DNA from: Mycolicibacterium madagascariense
GTDB lineage: Bacteria > Actinomycetota > Actinomycetes > Mycobacteriales > Mycobacteriaceae
Reading direction: 5' to 3'
Assembly (NCBI RefSeq): GCF_010729665.1
Contig: NZ_AP022610.1
Coordinates: 2,356,001 to 2,420,000, forward strand
DNA: 64,000 nucleotides
This document shows positions 32,290-44,552 of this stretch, one piece after another. Position 1 is the stretch's first letter; the number at the start of each line of letters is the position of its first letter. The translations under genes were made by a program, and so were the position numbers. The notes beneath the pieces are model-generated. The model searched no databases, was not told the origin of the DNA, and saw nothing but the letters and a program-made list of their open reading frames with translations.

Positions 32290-33212
32290 TGGTAGGTGTC
32301 CGTCGGCGCGGGCACGTGGTCGGGATCGTCGCCGTAGGGCGAGGAGTGGATGCCGTAGGCCTTCGCCAGATCCAGGATCTTGGTGGCGCGGGCGATGCGG
32401 GGGAGATCCGAGCCGTTGCGGATCTCGCCCCCGTCGCGCTGGAATTCCGCGAAGAACTCGTTGGCCCAGCTGATCTCGTCCTGGGACGGGGACAGGCCCT
32501 CGTTCACCGCCGGGCACTGGTCCGGTGAGAGGCAGATCTTGCCGGTCATGCCGAATTCGACCGAGACGGCACTGGCCTCGATGAGCTTGAGCGCACTGGA
32601 TCCGATGGTCGGGCCGTCGATGGCGCTGGGCAGATGCGCGGCCTTGGCGGCGATGGTGAAACGCGATCTGGCGTAGGCGAGCGTGGCCGGGTTGTCCCCA
32701 AAACCCGTGTCGCGGCGGAAGTCTCCGATGCCGAACGCCAACCGGAACGTGCCCTTGGTCGCGGCGATCTCGGTGATGCGCTCGAGCCCCCTGGCGGTTT
32801 CGACGAGCGCCACGATCGGGACGTCCGGCAGTCGCTTGGCGGTCTCGATGACGTGATCGACCGATTCGACCATCGCGAGCATGACGCCGCCGACCGAGGT
32901 CGTGGCGAGCATCTCGAGGTCGTCGGCCCACCAGCGGGTGCCGAACCCGTTGATGCGCACCCAGTCGGTGTTGCCGTCGCCGAGCCAGCGGCGCACGTTG
33001 GCCCGCGCCGAGTCCTTGTCCTTGGGTGCGACCGCGTCCTCGATGTCGAGGACGACGATGTCCGCGCGGGAGCGCGCGGCGGGTTCGAACCGGTCGTATT
33101 GAGCGCCGTTGACCAGCAGCCAACTGCGCGCCAGCACGGGGTCGATGCGCGTGCCGACGTCCGAGGGGTCGTGGGTCACGTCGGGATTCTCCCCGGTCAT
33201 CTGGTCGTACAC
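32283..33212 (-). CDS. HpcH/HpaI aldolase, citrate lyase beta (CitE)-like protein
   Basis: A 309-residue cytosolic TIM-barrel enzyme. SRADIVVLDIEDAVAPKDKDSAR (about 47-69, quoted in part) and VRRWL carry the metal and acyl-CoA site of the CitE-like group. VALVETARGLERI holds the metal-binding Glu, and FGIGDFRRDTGFG follows. These stand-alone CitE proteins cleave or make 3-hydroxy-acyl-CoA thioesters such as malyl- or citramalyl-CoA. The GTG ending at 33212 is used; an ATG at 33200 is a possible alternative. There is no obvious partner gene. Confidence 0.82.
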   Translation of the reverse strand: MYDQMTGENPDVTHDPSDVGTRIDPVLARSWLLVNGAQYDRFEPAARSRADIVVLDIEDAVAPKDKDSARANVRRWLGDGNTDWVRINGFGTRWWADDLEMLATTSVGGVMLAMVESVDHVIETAKRLPDVPIVALVETARGLERITEIAATKGTFRLAFGIGDFRRDTGFGDNPATLAYARSRFTIAAKAAHLPSAIDGPTIGSSALKLIEASAVSVEFGMTGKICLSPDQCPAVNEGLSPSQDEISWANEFFAEFQRDGGEIRNGSDLPRIARATKILDLAKAYGIHSSPYGDDPDHVPAPTDTYHY

Positions 33213-33254
33213 GCGTCAATCGTCGCCTACGGGGTCCGCGCGGACCACAACGGG

Positions 33255-33995
33255 TCAGCCCAACGTGGCGCCGAAGAACTTCCGCATCGCCGTCCAGTGC
33301 CGCTCGGCGGCGGCGGGGTCGTAGACGTCACCGTGATCGGCGACCGCGAAACCGTGCCCAGCCGGATAGAACTCGATGGTGTGCTCGACGCCCGCCGCGG
33401 TGAGCGCCTCGTCGAGCAGCGTGGCGGACTCGGGGGTGAACGACTTGTCGTTCTCGGCGCCCGCGACGTACACCGCGGCCTGCATCTGGTCGGCCAGCAG
33501 GTGAGGGCTGCCGGGATCGTCGGTCGCGAGCCCGCCGCCGTGGAACGACATGGCGGCGGCGACCCGGTCGGGCACCCGCCCGGCCACCACCAGCGAGGTC
33601 CGCCCGCCCATGCAGTAGCCGGTCGTGCCGAACGTCGTGCCGCGCACCTCCGGCCGGGACTCGAGGTAGTCGAAGAACGCCTGCGCGTCACTGGCCATCC
33701 GGTCCGGGGTGACGCTGCCCATCATGGACATCAGGCGATCGCGCTCGGCGGGATCGCCGAACGCGGTGTTGATGTCGAACGGCGCCCAGTCGCCGCTGCG
33801 GTAGTAGACGTCGGGCACCAGCACGGCGTAGCCGTCGTCGGCCAGTTGCTGGGCCATCTGCTCCATCACCGGACGCCGGCCTGCGGCGTCGGGGTAGAGG
33901 ACGACACCCGGCCACGGGCCGTCGCCCTCCGGCGTGGCAAGGGTGACCGGGCAGGTCCCGTCGGCGGTGGTGATGGTGTCCGTGATCATCGGCAT
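33255..33995 (-). CDS. Dienelactone hydrolase family protein
   Basis: A 246-residue alpha/beta hydrolase of the dienelactone hydrolase group. It has a cysteine nucleophile in TTGYCMGGR (about residue 128), an aspartate region in AGAENDKSF and a histidine in YPAGHGFAV. WPGVVLYPDAAGRRP near the N-terminus is also typical. The ATG ending at 33995 is chosen with AGAAGG about 14 nt upstream; a second ATG two codons on is possible. It is divergent from thyA, as is Rv2765 in M. tuberculosis. The substrate is unknown. Confidence 0.85.
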   Translation of the reverse strand: MPMITDTITTADGTCPVTLATPEGDGPWPGVVLYPDAAGRRPVMEQMAQQLADDGYAVLVPDVYYRSGDWAPFDINTAFGDPAERDRLMSMMGSVTPDRMASDAQAFFDYLESRPEVRGTTFGTTGYCMGGRTSLVVAGRVPDRVAAAMSFHGGGLATDDPGSPHLLADQMQAAVYVAGAENDKSFTPESATLLDEALTAAGVEHTIEFYPAGHGFAVADHGDVYDPAAAERHWTAMRKFFGATLG

Positions 33996-34068
33996 GGCTT
34001 CGTTTCTACCCTTCTTCGCTGGAGGGTCGCGCCCGGAGTGCCGTCCCGGCCATGTCGCACCGACGCCG

Positions 34069-34074
34069 TAAACT
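34069..34074 (+). promoter_or_regulatory. Leaderless -10 hexamer TAAACT for thyA
   Basis: TAAACT ends 6 nt before the thyA GTG at 34081. Confidence 0.6.
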
Positions 34075-34080
34075 GACCGC

Positions 34081-34881
34081 GTGCCGATTGCGACGCCGTA
34101 CGAGGATCTCCTGCGTCTGGTGCTCGAGACGGGTACCCCGAAGTCCGACCGCACCGGCACCGGCACGCGCAGCCTGTTCGGTCACCAGCTGCGCTACGAC
34201 CTGACGGCCGGCTTTCCGTTGATCACCACCAAGAAGGTGCACCTGAAGTCGGTGGTCTACGAGCTGCTGTGGTTCCTGCGCGGTGACTCCAACGTGCGCT
34301 GGCTGCAGGAGCACGGCGTCACGATCTGGGACGAATGGGCTTCTCCGACAGGTGATCTCGGGCCGGTGTACGGCGTGCAGTGGCGGTCCTGGCCGACACC
34401 GTCCGGCGAGCACGTCGACCAGATCAGTGCCTCGCTGGAGTTGCTCAAGTCCGATCCGGACTCGCGGCGCAACATCGTGTCGGCCTGGAACGTCGGGGAG
34501 ATCCCGCAGATGGCGCTGCCGCCCTGCCACGCGTTCTTCCAGTTCTACGTCGCCGACGGGAAGCTGAGCTGCCAGCTGTACCAGCGCAGCGCCGACCTGT
34601 TCCTCGGCGTGCCGTTCAACATCGCGAGCTACGCGCTGCTGACCCACATGATGGCGGCGCAGGCGGGCCTCGCCGTCGGTGAATTCGTCTGGACCGGCGG
34701 CGACTGCCACGTCTACGACAACCACGTCGAACAGGTCACGCTGCAGCTCGGTCGCGATCCGCGGCCGTACCCGAAACTGATTCTGGCGCCGCGTGATTCG
34801 ATCTTCGACTACACCTACGAGGACGTCGCGATCGTCGACTACGACCCGCATCCGGGGATCAAGGCCCCCGTCGCCGTATGA
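34081..34881 (+). CDS. thyA: Thymidylate synthase ThyA
   Basis: A 266-residue enzyme that methylates dUMP with methylene-tetrahydrofolate. Key features are [12 protein letters not shown] near the N-terminus, the catalytic cysteine in [12 protein letters not shown] (about residue 149), [20 protein letters not shown] and HVYDNHVEQ. The GTG start is placed by a -10 hexamer 6 nt upstream. It overlaps dfrA by 4 nt (ATGA), coupling production of dihydrofolate to its recycling. No flavin-dependent ThyX is present in the window, although in M. tuberculosis thyX lies just before dapA. Confidence 0.97.
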   Translation: MPIATPYEDLLRLVLETGTPKSDRTGTGTRSLFGHQLRYDLTAGFPLITTKKVHLKSVVYELLWFLRGDSNVRWLQEHGVTIWDEWASPTGDLGPVYGVQWRSWPTPSGEHVDQISASLELLKSDPDSRRNIVSAWNVGEIPQMALPPCHAFFQFYVADGKLSCQLYQRSADLFLGVPFNIASYALLTHMMAAQAGLAVGEFVWTGGDCHVYDNHVEQVTLQLGRDPRPYPKLILAPRDSIFDYTYEDVAIVDYDPHPGIKAPVAV

Positions 34882-35360
34882 GCGTCCGCCTGATCTGGGC
34901 GCAGTCCACCTCCGGGGTGATCGGCCGCGACCAGGGCATCCCGTGGCAGGTGCCCGAGGACCTCGCCCGGTTCATGCGGCTGACGCTCGGGCACACCGTG
35001 GTGATGGGCCGGTTGACGTGGGAGTCCCTGCCCGCCACGGTGCGGCCGCTGCCGGACCGCAAGAACGTCGTCATCACCAACCAGGCCGACTACCTCGCGC
35101 ACGGGGCGACCGTCACGGGCAGTCTCGAGCAGGCGCTGGCCGATGAGGACGCGTGGGTCATCGGGGGCGGGCAGATCTATGCGCTGTCGCTACCGCTCGC
35201 GACCCAGTGCGAGGTCACCGAAGTCGACGTGCCGTTGACCCGGCAGCCCGGCGACGCCGTGGCACCCGTGCTCGACGGCGCGTGGGTCGGTACCCGGGGG
35301 GACTGGCTGACCAGTAGATCAGGGGTGCGCTACCGGTTCGTCAGCTACGTGCGCGCGTGA
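34878..35360 (+). CDS. dfrA: Dihydrofolate reductase
   Basis: A 160-residue NADPH enzyme that regenerates tetrahydrofolate. Its motifs are [27 protein letters not shown], here read in two parts, [12 protein letters not shown] (about 44-55), VVITNQ and [13 protein letters not shown]. The length equals that of the mycobacterial enzyme, the target of trimethoprim-like inhibitors. Its ATG overlaps the thyA stop by 4 nt. Its stop overlaps the next gene by 4 nt, so three genes are translated in series. Confidence 0.96.
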   Translation: MSVRLIWAQSTSGVIGRDQGIPWQVPEDLARFMRLTLGHTVVMGRLTWESLPATVRPLPDRKNVVITNQADYLAHGATVTGSLEQALADEDAWVIGGGQIYALSLPLATQCEVTEVDVPLTRQPGDAVAPVLDGAWVGTRGDWLTSRSGVRYRFVSYVRA

Positions 35361-36562
35361 AGCTGACGCAGGCCGCGGCGCGGCGGGTGGCCGTCGCCGC
35401 ACAGGGATTCGCCGAGCCCGCGCCCGCCGGTCCGGTGACGCGGGCACACCTGCGCAGGCTGGTGTCGCGCATTCAGGTGCTGCAGCTCGACTCGGTGTCG
35501 GTGTCGGTACGCGCGCACTACGCGCCGGTGTTCAGCCGCCTCGGTCCCTACGACCGGATCGTGCTGGAGCGCGCGGCGTGGACCCACAGCGCCCGCTCAC
35601 CGCGACTGCTCGTCGAATACTGGGCGCACGAGGCGGCGCTGATGGCCGTCGACGACTGGCCCCTGCTGCGCTGGCGCATGCGGGAGTACGCCGACGGGCG
35701 GTGGGGCAAGGAGATCGTCCGCAAGAACCGCCGTCTCGCCGACGACGTCGTCGCGGCGGTCGGTGAGCTCGGTCCCGCGACGGCCGGGCAGATCGAGGCC
35801 CACCTGGAGGCCGAGCCGCGCGGACGTAAGGGTCCGTGGTGGGACCGCAGCGACACCAAGTGGGTGGCCGAAGCACTCTTCGCCTCCGGCGTGCTGACCA
35901 CGGCGACCCGCGTGGGGTTCGCCAGACACTACGACCTGAGCGAGCGCGTGCTGCCGCCGGAGGTGTTCGCCAGGGAGGTCGACGACGACTTCGCGGTCCG
36001 CGAGTTGGTGCTGCGGTCGGCGACCGCCTTGGGCGTCGGCACCGAGGCCGACATTCGCGACTACTTCCGGCTGGGCGCCGGACGGGCCAAGCCCGTCATC
36101 GCCGACCTGGTGGCCCAGGGCGAACTCGAGCCCGTGGAGGTCGACGGCTGGACTGCGCCCGCGTATCTGCGTGTAGGGCAGACGATTCCGAGATTGGATC
36201 GCGGAACGGCGCTGCTGTGCCCGTTCGATCCGCTGGTCTTCTTCCGCCCGCGGGTCGAGCGGCTGTTCGACTTCCACTACCGCATCGAAATCTACGTCCC
36301 CGAACCGAAACGCCGGTTCGGCTACTACGTGTGGCCGTTCCTGCTGGACGGCGAGCTCGTCGGACGCGTCGACCTCAAGGCCGAGCGCACCCGCGACGCG
36401 TTGCACGTCGTCGGCGCCTTCGTCGAACCGGGCCGTGACCCGGGTCGCGTGGCGACCGCGCTGGCGCTCGAATTGCGTTCGATGGCAACGTGGTTGGGCC
36501 TGAGCGACGTGACGGTGGGGGAGCGGGGAGAGCTGGCGGGGGCGTTGCGCACGGCCCTCTGA
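35357..36562 (+). CDS. YcaQ/AlkX-like winged-helix DNA glycosylase family protein
   Basis: A 401-residue protein of the AlkZ/YcaQ superfamily (HTH_42). The tandem winged-helix body has the [14 protein letters not shown] block, whose Gln-Leu-Asp triad is the catalytic pattern of the YcaQ/AlkX branch. [14 protein letters not shown] residues ([11 protein letters not shown], about 93) and the C-terminal [21 protein letters not shown] and [15 protein letters not shown] follow. Members unhook interstrand DNA crosslinks. The GTG overlaps the dfrA stop by 4 nt, linking it to thymidylate synthesis genes. Activity is inferred from family only. Confidence 0.82.
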   Translation: MKLTQAAARRVAVAAQGFAEPAPAGPVTRAHLRRLVSRIQVLQLDSVSVSVRAHYAPVFSRLGPYDRIVLERAAWTHSARSPRLLVEYWAHEAALMAVDDWPLLRWRMREYADGRWGKEIVRKNRRLADDVVAAVGELGPATAGQIEAHLEAEPRGRKGPWWDRSDTKWVAEALFASGVLTTATRVGFARHYDLSERVLPPEVFAREVDDDFAVRELVLRSATALGVGTEADIRDYFRLGAGRAKPVIADLVAQGELEPVEVDGWTAPAYLRVGQTIPRLDRGTALLCPFDPLVFFRPRVERLFDFHYRIEIYVPEPKRRFGYYVWPFLLDGELVGRVDLKAERTRDALHVVGAFVEPGRDPGRVATALALELRSMATWLGLSDVTVGERGELAGALRTAL

Positions 36563-36566
36563 GTGC

Positions 36567-36851
36567 TCAGCTCCGCCGGGACACGTCGCCGTGCAGATCC
36601 GGCCACGGCGGACGGATCACCATGGCGATCCCGGCGAAGGCGGTGGCGACGAGCCCGACCAGGATGCCGAACAGCGCGATGCGGGTGTCGTCGGTGGCGG
36701 ACTGCCATCGCGGTATGCCGTCCTTGATGACGAACACGCCGGGAGGCCTGGCGACCGGGATCACCGTGGCACCGTCGGGGGTCTGATACTGCATGCCGAA
36801 CGTCGCGAGCGCGCCCGGGTCGCCCTGCGGTCGTAGCTGTCGAAGGTTCAC
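36567..36851 (-). CDS. Small single-span membrane protein
   Basis: A 94-residue protein with one strong hydrophobic helix (about residues 58-80, IALFGILVGLVATAFAGIAMV) and an N-terminal soluble part of about 55 residues. No family is recognised. The GTG ending at 36851 has GAGGAG 12 nt upstream. It lies 33 bp after the deaminase gene and is the last gene of the iminopeptidase-permease-deaminase operon. A shorter start at an internal ATG is possible. Confidence 0.6.
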   Translation of the reverse strand: MNLRQLRPQGDPGALATFGMQYQTPDGATVIPVARPPGVFVIKDGIPRWQSATDDTRIALFGILVGLVATAFAGIAMVIRPPWPDLHGDVSRRS

Positions 36852-36884
36852 GTGACCTGCATACTCCTCGTCGAGTGCGTGTGA

Positions 36885-37466
36885 CTAGCTCAGCGGAATG
36901 TCGTTGTCGCCCTTGGTCTTCTGATACTGCTCCGACAGCGCCGCGTAGCGGTCCCCGATCCGCTCGGTCCGACCCCGCAGCTCCGAGCGCACGGGCTCGT
37001 CCTCGAACTCGACGAGGTCGGGGATCGAGTAGGCGGTCCAGAAGGCGTTGGAGCGCCGGTAGCCGCCCGGCGGCAGGCCGAACACCTCCTCGAGGATCTT
37101 CAGGTCGTGGGGGATGGCGAAGCTGTCGCGGGAGTCCTCGTGGCTGAAGAAGTAGTAGTAGTTGTCGAAGCCCGCCCAGGTGATCGCCGACATGCACAGC
37201 GTGCACGGCTCGTGGGTGGTCAGGAAGAGGGCCTCGGACGTGGGGGGTCGGTCGGCCAGCTCGTAGAACTGGTTGAGGGTGTTGATCTCACCGTGCAACA
37301 GCGGGTTGTCGGTCTCGGCGTTCGTGCCGGCGATGACCACCGACAGATCGGACTTGAGCAGGATCGCGGCGCCGAAGACCTTGTTGCCCCGTGCCACACC
37401 GGCCTCGGTGAGCGGCAGGATGTCGTGGTCGATGACGTCGAGCAGGCGGGACGCCGGTGCGGTCAT
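36885..37466 (-). CDS. Cytidine/deoxycytidylate-type deaminase family protein
   Basis: A 193-residue zinc hydrolase of the CMP/dCMP deaminase fold. LLHGEINTL (about residue 57) supplies the zinc His and proton-shuttle Glu, and EPCTLCMSAITWAGF (about 86) supplies the two zinc Cys. The protein is longer than tRNA adenosine deaminase, with a C-terminal extension (about 120-193) that probably shapes a distinct substrate pocket. It lies 8 bp after the APC permease stop and is therefore likely to act on something this permease brings in. The substrate is unknown. Confidence 0.83.
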   Translation of the reverse strand: MTAPASRLLDVIDHDILPLTEAGVARGNKVFGAAILLKSDLSVVIAGTNAETDNPLLHGEINTLNQFYELADRPPTSEALFLTTHEPCTLCMSAITWAGFDNYYYFFSHEDSRDSFAIPHDLKILEEVFGLPPGGYRRSNAFWTAYSIPDLVEFEDEPVRSELRGRTERIGDRYAALSEQYQKTKGDNDIPLS

Positions 37467-37474
37467 GCCCGACC

Positions 37475-38869
37475 CTAACCCGCCTGCGACGGCGACGCCT
37501 CCCCGGCGAACTGCGGAACGCCCTTGCCGCGAAACACGTTGACGGCGAACACGATCGCCCCGAGCACCAGCCACACCACACCGCCGATCTTGGCGAGCGA
37601 GTCCGCGTTGACCAGGACGTAGGCGATGATGACGAAGCCGAGGATCGGTACCACCAGGTGCAGCAGGTAGTTCTTCGACTTCTGCTTGACGACGTAGTAC
37701 CAGATGACCGACAGGTGCAGCAGGCAGAAACCGAACAGCGCGCCGAAGTTGACCAACGACGAGATCAGGGCGAGCTGGCCGACGAAGAACAACACCAGCA
37801 CCAGGCTGATCGCGCTGACGAACAGCAGCGCCGCCATCGGCACCTTGCGGCTGCTGATCCGAGACAGGAAGCGGGGCAGCTGCCCGTCGCGGCTCATCGA
37901 GAACAGCAGGCGGCTGGTGGCGGCCTGGGCGGCCATCGCGTTGGCGAACCCGACCGCCATCACGTTGACGGCGAAGAACGCGTTCATCCAGCCGGTGCTC
38001 GACGCGGCCTGCACCAGGGTGAAGAACGCGTTGCCCGCCTCGTCGTCACTGAATGCTTGACGGCCGCCGGCCAGCAGGCTCGCCAGCCACGTCTGGGTGA
38101 CGAACAGCGCGGCGACGACGAACAGCGCGATGATCATGGCCCGACCCGCGGGGTTCTTGCGCCCGGTCGACTCCTCGGCCAGCGTCGAAATGCCGTCGAA
38201 GCCAAGGAAACTCAGCACCGCGATGGACAGCGCGCTGGCAAGCAGGGGCGCGGTCACCGTGTCGGGATTCCAGATCGGCAGGGTGCTCCAGCCGACGTTT
38301 GGCAGGCTCTGGCCGTTGATGGCCCGCACCGCGATGACGACGAAGATCACCACGAAGACGAGTTCGATCGCCAGGAACACGCGGTTGGCGAGCTTCAGCG
38401 AGCCGATGCCCAGCAGGTTGATGATCGTGTTCACGACGACGAAGACGATTGCCCACAGCCAGCGCGGCGTGCCAGGGAACAGGCCGATCATCGACTCCGC
38501 GGCGAATACGTAGAGCAGCGTGGGCACCAGCAGGTAGTCCAGCAGGATCGCCCAGCCCGCGAAGAAACCGGCCGTCGGGTGAATGCCCCGCCCGACGTAG
38601 GAGAAGACCGACCCCGCGAGCGGGAAGGACTTCGCCATCTGGGCGTAGGCCAGGGCCGTGAAGATCATGGCGATCAGACCGATCACGTAGACCAGCGGCA
38701 CCATGCCCGCCGCGCTGTCGTAGACGGTCCCGAAGATCGCCCACGGGGCGATGGGAACCATGAACACCAGCCCGTAGACGAGCAGGTCGAAGGTCGACAC
38801 CGACCGTTGGAGTTCCTGGGTGTACCCGAAGGATTCGAGGGTGCGCTGCGAGGTGTCGGAGTCAGACAT
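37475..38869 (-). CDS. APC family amino acid permease
   Basis: A 464-residue membrane protein with about 12 hydrophobic segments. LLVYGLVFMVPIAPWAIFG near the N-terminus and LSFLGFDGISTLAEEST in helix 6 are the APC hallmarks. The ATG ending at 38869 overlaps the iminopeptidase stop by 8 nt, so the two are co-translated. The deaminase gene follows 8 bp downstream. The substrate is likely an amino acid, amide or nitrogen-rich amine; this is inferred from the enzyme genes around it. Confidence 0.88.
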   Translation of the reverse strand: MSDSDTSQRTLESFGYTQELQRSVSTFDLLVYGLVFMVPIAPWAIFGTVYDSAAGMVPLVYVIGLIAMIFTALAYAQMAKSFPLAGSVFSYVGRGIHPTAGFFAGWAILLDYLLVPTLLYVFAAESMIGLFPGTPRWLWAIVFVVVNTIINLLGIGSLKLANRVFLAIELVFVVIFVVIAVRAINGQSLPNVGWSTLPIWNPDTVTAPLLASALSIAVLSFLGFDGISTLAEESTGRKNPAGRAMIIALFVVAALFVTQTWLASLLAGGRQAFSDDEAGNAFFTLVQAASSTGWMNAFFAVNVMAVGFANAMAAQAATSRLLFSMSRDGQLPRFLSRISSRKVPMAALLFVSAISLVLVLFFVGQLALISSLVNFGALFGFCLLHLSVIWYYVVKQKSKNYLLHLVVPILGFVIIAYVLVNADSLAKIGGVVWLVLGAIVFAVNVFRGKGVPQFAGEASPSQAG

Positions 38870-39773
38870 TGGTGGTCCCGTCGTAGTGGCCGAGGAAGTT
38901 GGCGATGACGGCCCGGAACTGCTCGGGCTGCTCGAGGTGGGTGCAGTGGCTGGCGTCGGGGAAGACGTGACTGCGCACGTCGGGGATGCGATCGACGAAG
39001 GGCTGCCAGGTGGCGGGGGTCGCTTCGTCGAATTCACCGGCGACCACCAGTGTCGGCGCGGTGATCTGTGCCAGACGATCGACGATGGACCAGTCGCGCA
39101 GGGTGCCGAGGACGTGAAACTCGTTGGGGCCGTTCATGGTGTGGTACACCGTCGGTTCGGCCTCCATCTGCCTCTCGCTGTCGACGAAGTCGGGCGGCAT
39201 CGGCTCGACGCGGCAGACGTGGCGGCGGTAGAACTCCATGGTGGCCGCGAGGTACTCCGGGTCGGTGACGGTGCCCGCGGCCTCGTGCCGGTCCAGCGCT
39301 GCCTCGACGTCGGCGGGCAGTTGGGCGCGCAGCTCGGTCGCGCCGCGGACCCACAGCTCCATGGACGCCGGGGAGTTGCAGATCGACAGCGACGCCAGCC
39401 CCGGCGGCCGGCGCACGGCGATCTCGGCGCCCAGCATGCCGCCCCACGACTGTCCGAGCAGGTGATACCGGTCGACGTCCAGAGCGCCTGCGACGGTGTG
39501 GAATTCGTCGACGAACAGGCTCGGCTGCCAGAAGTCGGCGGGCGCCTCCGGGCGGTGGGTGCTGCGGCCGCAGCCGTACTGGTCGTAGTGCACGACGGTG
39601 CGGCCCGTCTCGTCGGCCAGCGCGGCGAGGTTGCGGACGTAGTCGTGGGCCATCCCCGGCCCGCCGTGCAGGACGAACAGCGGCAGCGCGCCGGGCGTCG
39701 GCGTCTCGGGAGTGGTGACGCGAACCCACGTCCGACCACCCAGAAACGGCACGTCGAGGGTATGAATGGGCAT
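38862..39773 (-). CDS. Proline iminopeptidase-family hydrolase
   Basis: A 303-residue alpha/beta hydrolase of the S33 group. The oxyanion loop LHGGPGMAHDYV (about 37), YDQYGCGRST, the nucleophile elbow GQSWGGMLG (about 106), acid GEFDEATP and histidine DASHCTHLEQPE are all present. The same fold serves prolyl aminopeptidases and L-amino acid amidases. I use the ATG ending at 39773 (MPIHTLDV); an ATG four codons upstream at 39785 is possible. It is the first gene of an operon with the permease and deaminase and is divergent from a GntR regulator. Confidence 0.85.
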   Translation of the reverse strand: MPIHTLDVPFLGGRTWVRVTTPETPTPGALPLFVLHGGPGMAHDYVRNLAALADETGRTVVHYDQYGCGRSTHRPEAPADFWQPSLFVDEFHTVAGALDVDRYHLLGQSWGGMLGAEIAVRRPPGLASLSICNSPASMELWVRGATELRAQLPADVEAALDRHEAAGTVTDPEYLAATMEFYRRHVCRVEPMPPDFVDSERQMEAEPTVYHTMNGPNEFHVLGTLRDWSIVDRLAQITAPTLVVAGEFDEATPATWQPFVDRIPDVRSHVFPDASHCTHLEQPEQFRAVIANFLGHYDGTTNV

Positions 39774-39792
39774 GGCGCACAGCATGGACCAG

Positions 39793-39817
39793 CAATGGTC
39801 TCACTGCAAGACCATTG
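39793..39817. promoter_or_regulatory. Inverted repeat operator candidate between GntR gene and iminopeptidase operon
   Basis: CAATGGTCT (39793-39801) and AGACCATTG (39809-39817) form a perfect 9-bp inverted pair around a 7-nt centre. The TGGTC/GACCA halves resemble those bound by FadR-type regulators, although the spacing is wider than usual. It lies in the short gap shared by the two divergent units. Confidence 0.6.
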
Positions 39818-39861
39818 ACCCGATTTAACATTCCCGTATTCACGAGGGGGGACGCGCAGCC

Positions 39862-43276
<3,415 letters not shown>

Positions 43277-43277
43277 C

Positions 43278-44096
43278 TCAGCGCTTGTTGACGTAGCCGT
43301 CGTCGACCGGTAGCGCCACCCCGGTGATGTGCTTGCCGGTGTCGGCGACCAACCACGCCACCGTGTCGGCGATGACCTCCGGCTCCACGGTCTCCATGTT
43401 CGCCGCGCTGGCCATGTCGAGACCGCTCTCGGTGTCACCGGTCATGTCGGCCAACCACTTACGGGTGAACTCGTTGTCGATCATGGGTGTGCGCACGCCG
43501 GCGGGATGAATGGAGTTGACCCGAATGTGGTTCGGCGCCAGCAGGTTCGCGTAGGAGCGCATCAAGCCGACCACCCCGTGCTTGGCCGCGGCGTATCCGA
43601 TGGATCCCGCGAACGGCGACGCCAGGCCGACCAGCCCCATCACGGAGCTCACCAGCACGATGGCTCCGCCGTTGTCGGCCTTGATCATCGGCCGCATGGC
43701 GACGTCGACGGTGTGGTGCACCCCGGTGAGGTTGACGTCGATGACGTCGTGCCACGCGTTCTCGTCGGCCATCGGCGCGATGCCCGCGTTGGCGATCACG
43801 ACGTCGAGTCGGCCGCCCAACTCGTCGACACCCGCCCGCAGCGCCGTCTTCAGGGCGTCGCGGTCGCGCACGTCGGCCTGGGTCGCCACGATGCGCGCAC
43901 CCGTGTCCTCGACGAGCTTCACGGTGGCGGCCAGGTCGTCGGCGGAGGCCATCGGGTAGGGCACCGAGGCGATCTGGTCGCACAGATCGACCGCGATGAT
44001 GTCGGCTCCGTCGGTGGCCAGTCGCACGGCGTGCGCGCGGCCCTGACCGCGGGCGGCGCCGGTGATGAAGGCGACCTTGCCGCTCAGTGCGCCCAT
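43278..44096 (-). CDS. Mycofactocin-coupled short-chain dehydrogenase/reductase
   Basis: A 272-residue SDR. The N-terminal [17 protein letters not shown] cofactor loop is followed by the insertion [24 protein letters not shown] (about 36-59, in outline). This insertion marks the mycofactocin-associated SDR subgroup, in which NAD is thought to stay bound and be re-oxidised through mycofactocin. The catalytic Tyr-Lys pair is in GYAAAKHG (about 160), and VSSVMG holds the Ser. It sits 3 bp after the monooxygenase gene. It corresponds to Rv2750. Confidence 0.88.
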   Translation of the reverse strand: MGALSGKVAFITGAARGQGRAHAVRLATDGADIIAVDLCDQIASVPYPMASADDLAATVKLVEDTGARIVATQADVRDRDALKTALRAGVDELGGRLDVVIANAGIAPMADENAWHDVIDVNLTGVHHTVDVAMRPMIKADNGGAIVLVSSVMGLVGLASPFAGSIGYAAAKHGVVGLMRSYANLLAPNHIRVNSIHPAGVRTPMIDNEFTRKWLADMTGDTESGLDMASAANMETVEPEVIADTVAWLVADTGKHITGVALPVDDGYVNKR

Positions 44097-44099
44097 GAC

Positions 44100-44414
44100 C
44101 TAGGGCCGCAGCGCGCCCTTGGCGGGGTCACCCGCCACGACCGGCTGGAACACCTTGATGTCGGGCGCCCCGTCGAGGTGCTCGCCGATCGTGCCGAACA
44201 GCGTGCCGACCGCGGGGGACGTGCCGTGGGTCTGGAGCGCCTTCTCGTCAGCCCACTGCTCGACGAACAGGAACGTGCCGTCCGCCTCGTGCAGGGAGTA
44301 CAGCTCGCACCCGGGCTCCTGATGGATCGCTTCGATGGCCGTCGTACAGGCGGTCCGCACCGCCTCCACGGACTCGGGCTTGGCGGTCATGGTGGCGACG
44401 ACGGTCACGGGCAT
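44100..44414 (-). CDS. Antibiotic biosynthesis monooxygenase (ABM) domain protein
   Basis: A 104-residue single-domain protein of the dimeric alpha-beta barrel ABM family. The opening VTVVATMTAKPESVEAVR, the EPGCELYSLHEADG strand and FLFVEQWADEKALQTHGTS are characteristic. Members act as cofactor-free monooxygenases or heme/quinone-related enzymes. The ATG ending at 44414 has GAGGAG upstream and a possible -10 TAATGT near 44452-44457. It is the first gene of an operon with the SDR, matching Rv2749-Rv2750. The substrate is unknown. Confidence 0.85.
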   Translation of the reverse strand: MPVTVVATMTAKPESVEAVRTACTTAIEAIHQEPGCELYSLHEADGTFLFVEQWADEKALQTHGTSPAVGTLFGTIGEHLDGAPDIKVFQPVVAGDPAKGALRP

Positions 44415-44539
44415 GCGGAGAACTCCTCGACGAGTGGGTGCGGCGTGGCTCACATTACCCAGAGCGATCGGACGCTCACGGCCCCTCGATACCCAATTGT
44501 GACCAGTGTGGCTAATGGTGAATGTGAGGCTGATGCGAC

Positions 44540-44545
44540 TAGTCT
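44540..44545 (+). promoter_or_regulatory. Leaderless -10 hexamer TAGTCT for ftsK
   Basis: TAGTCT ends 7 nt before the ftsK ATG at 44553. Confidence 0.55.
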
Positions 44546-44552
44546 TGAGCCC

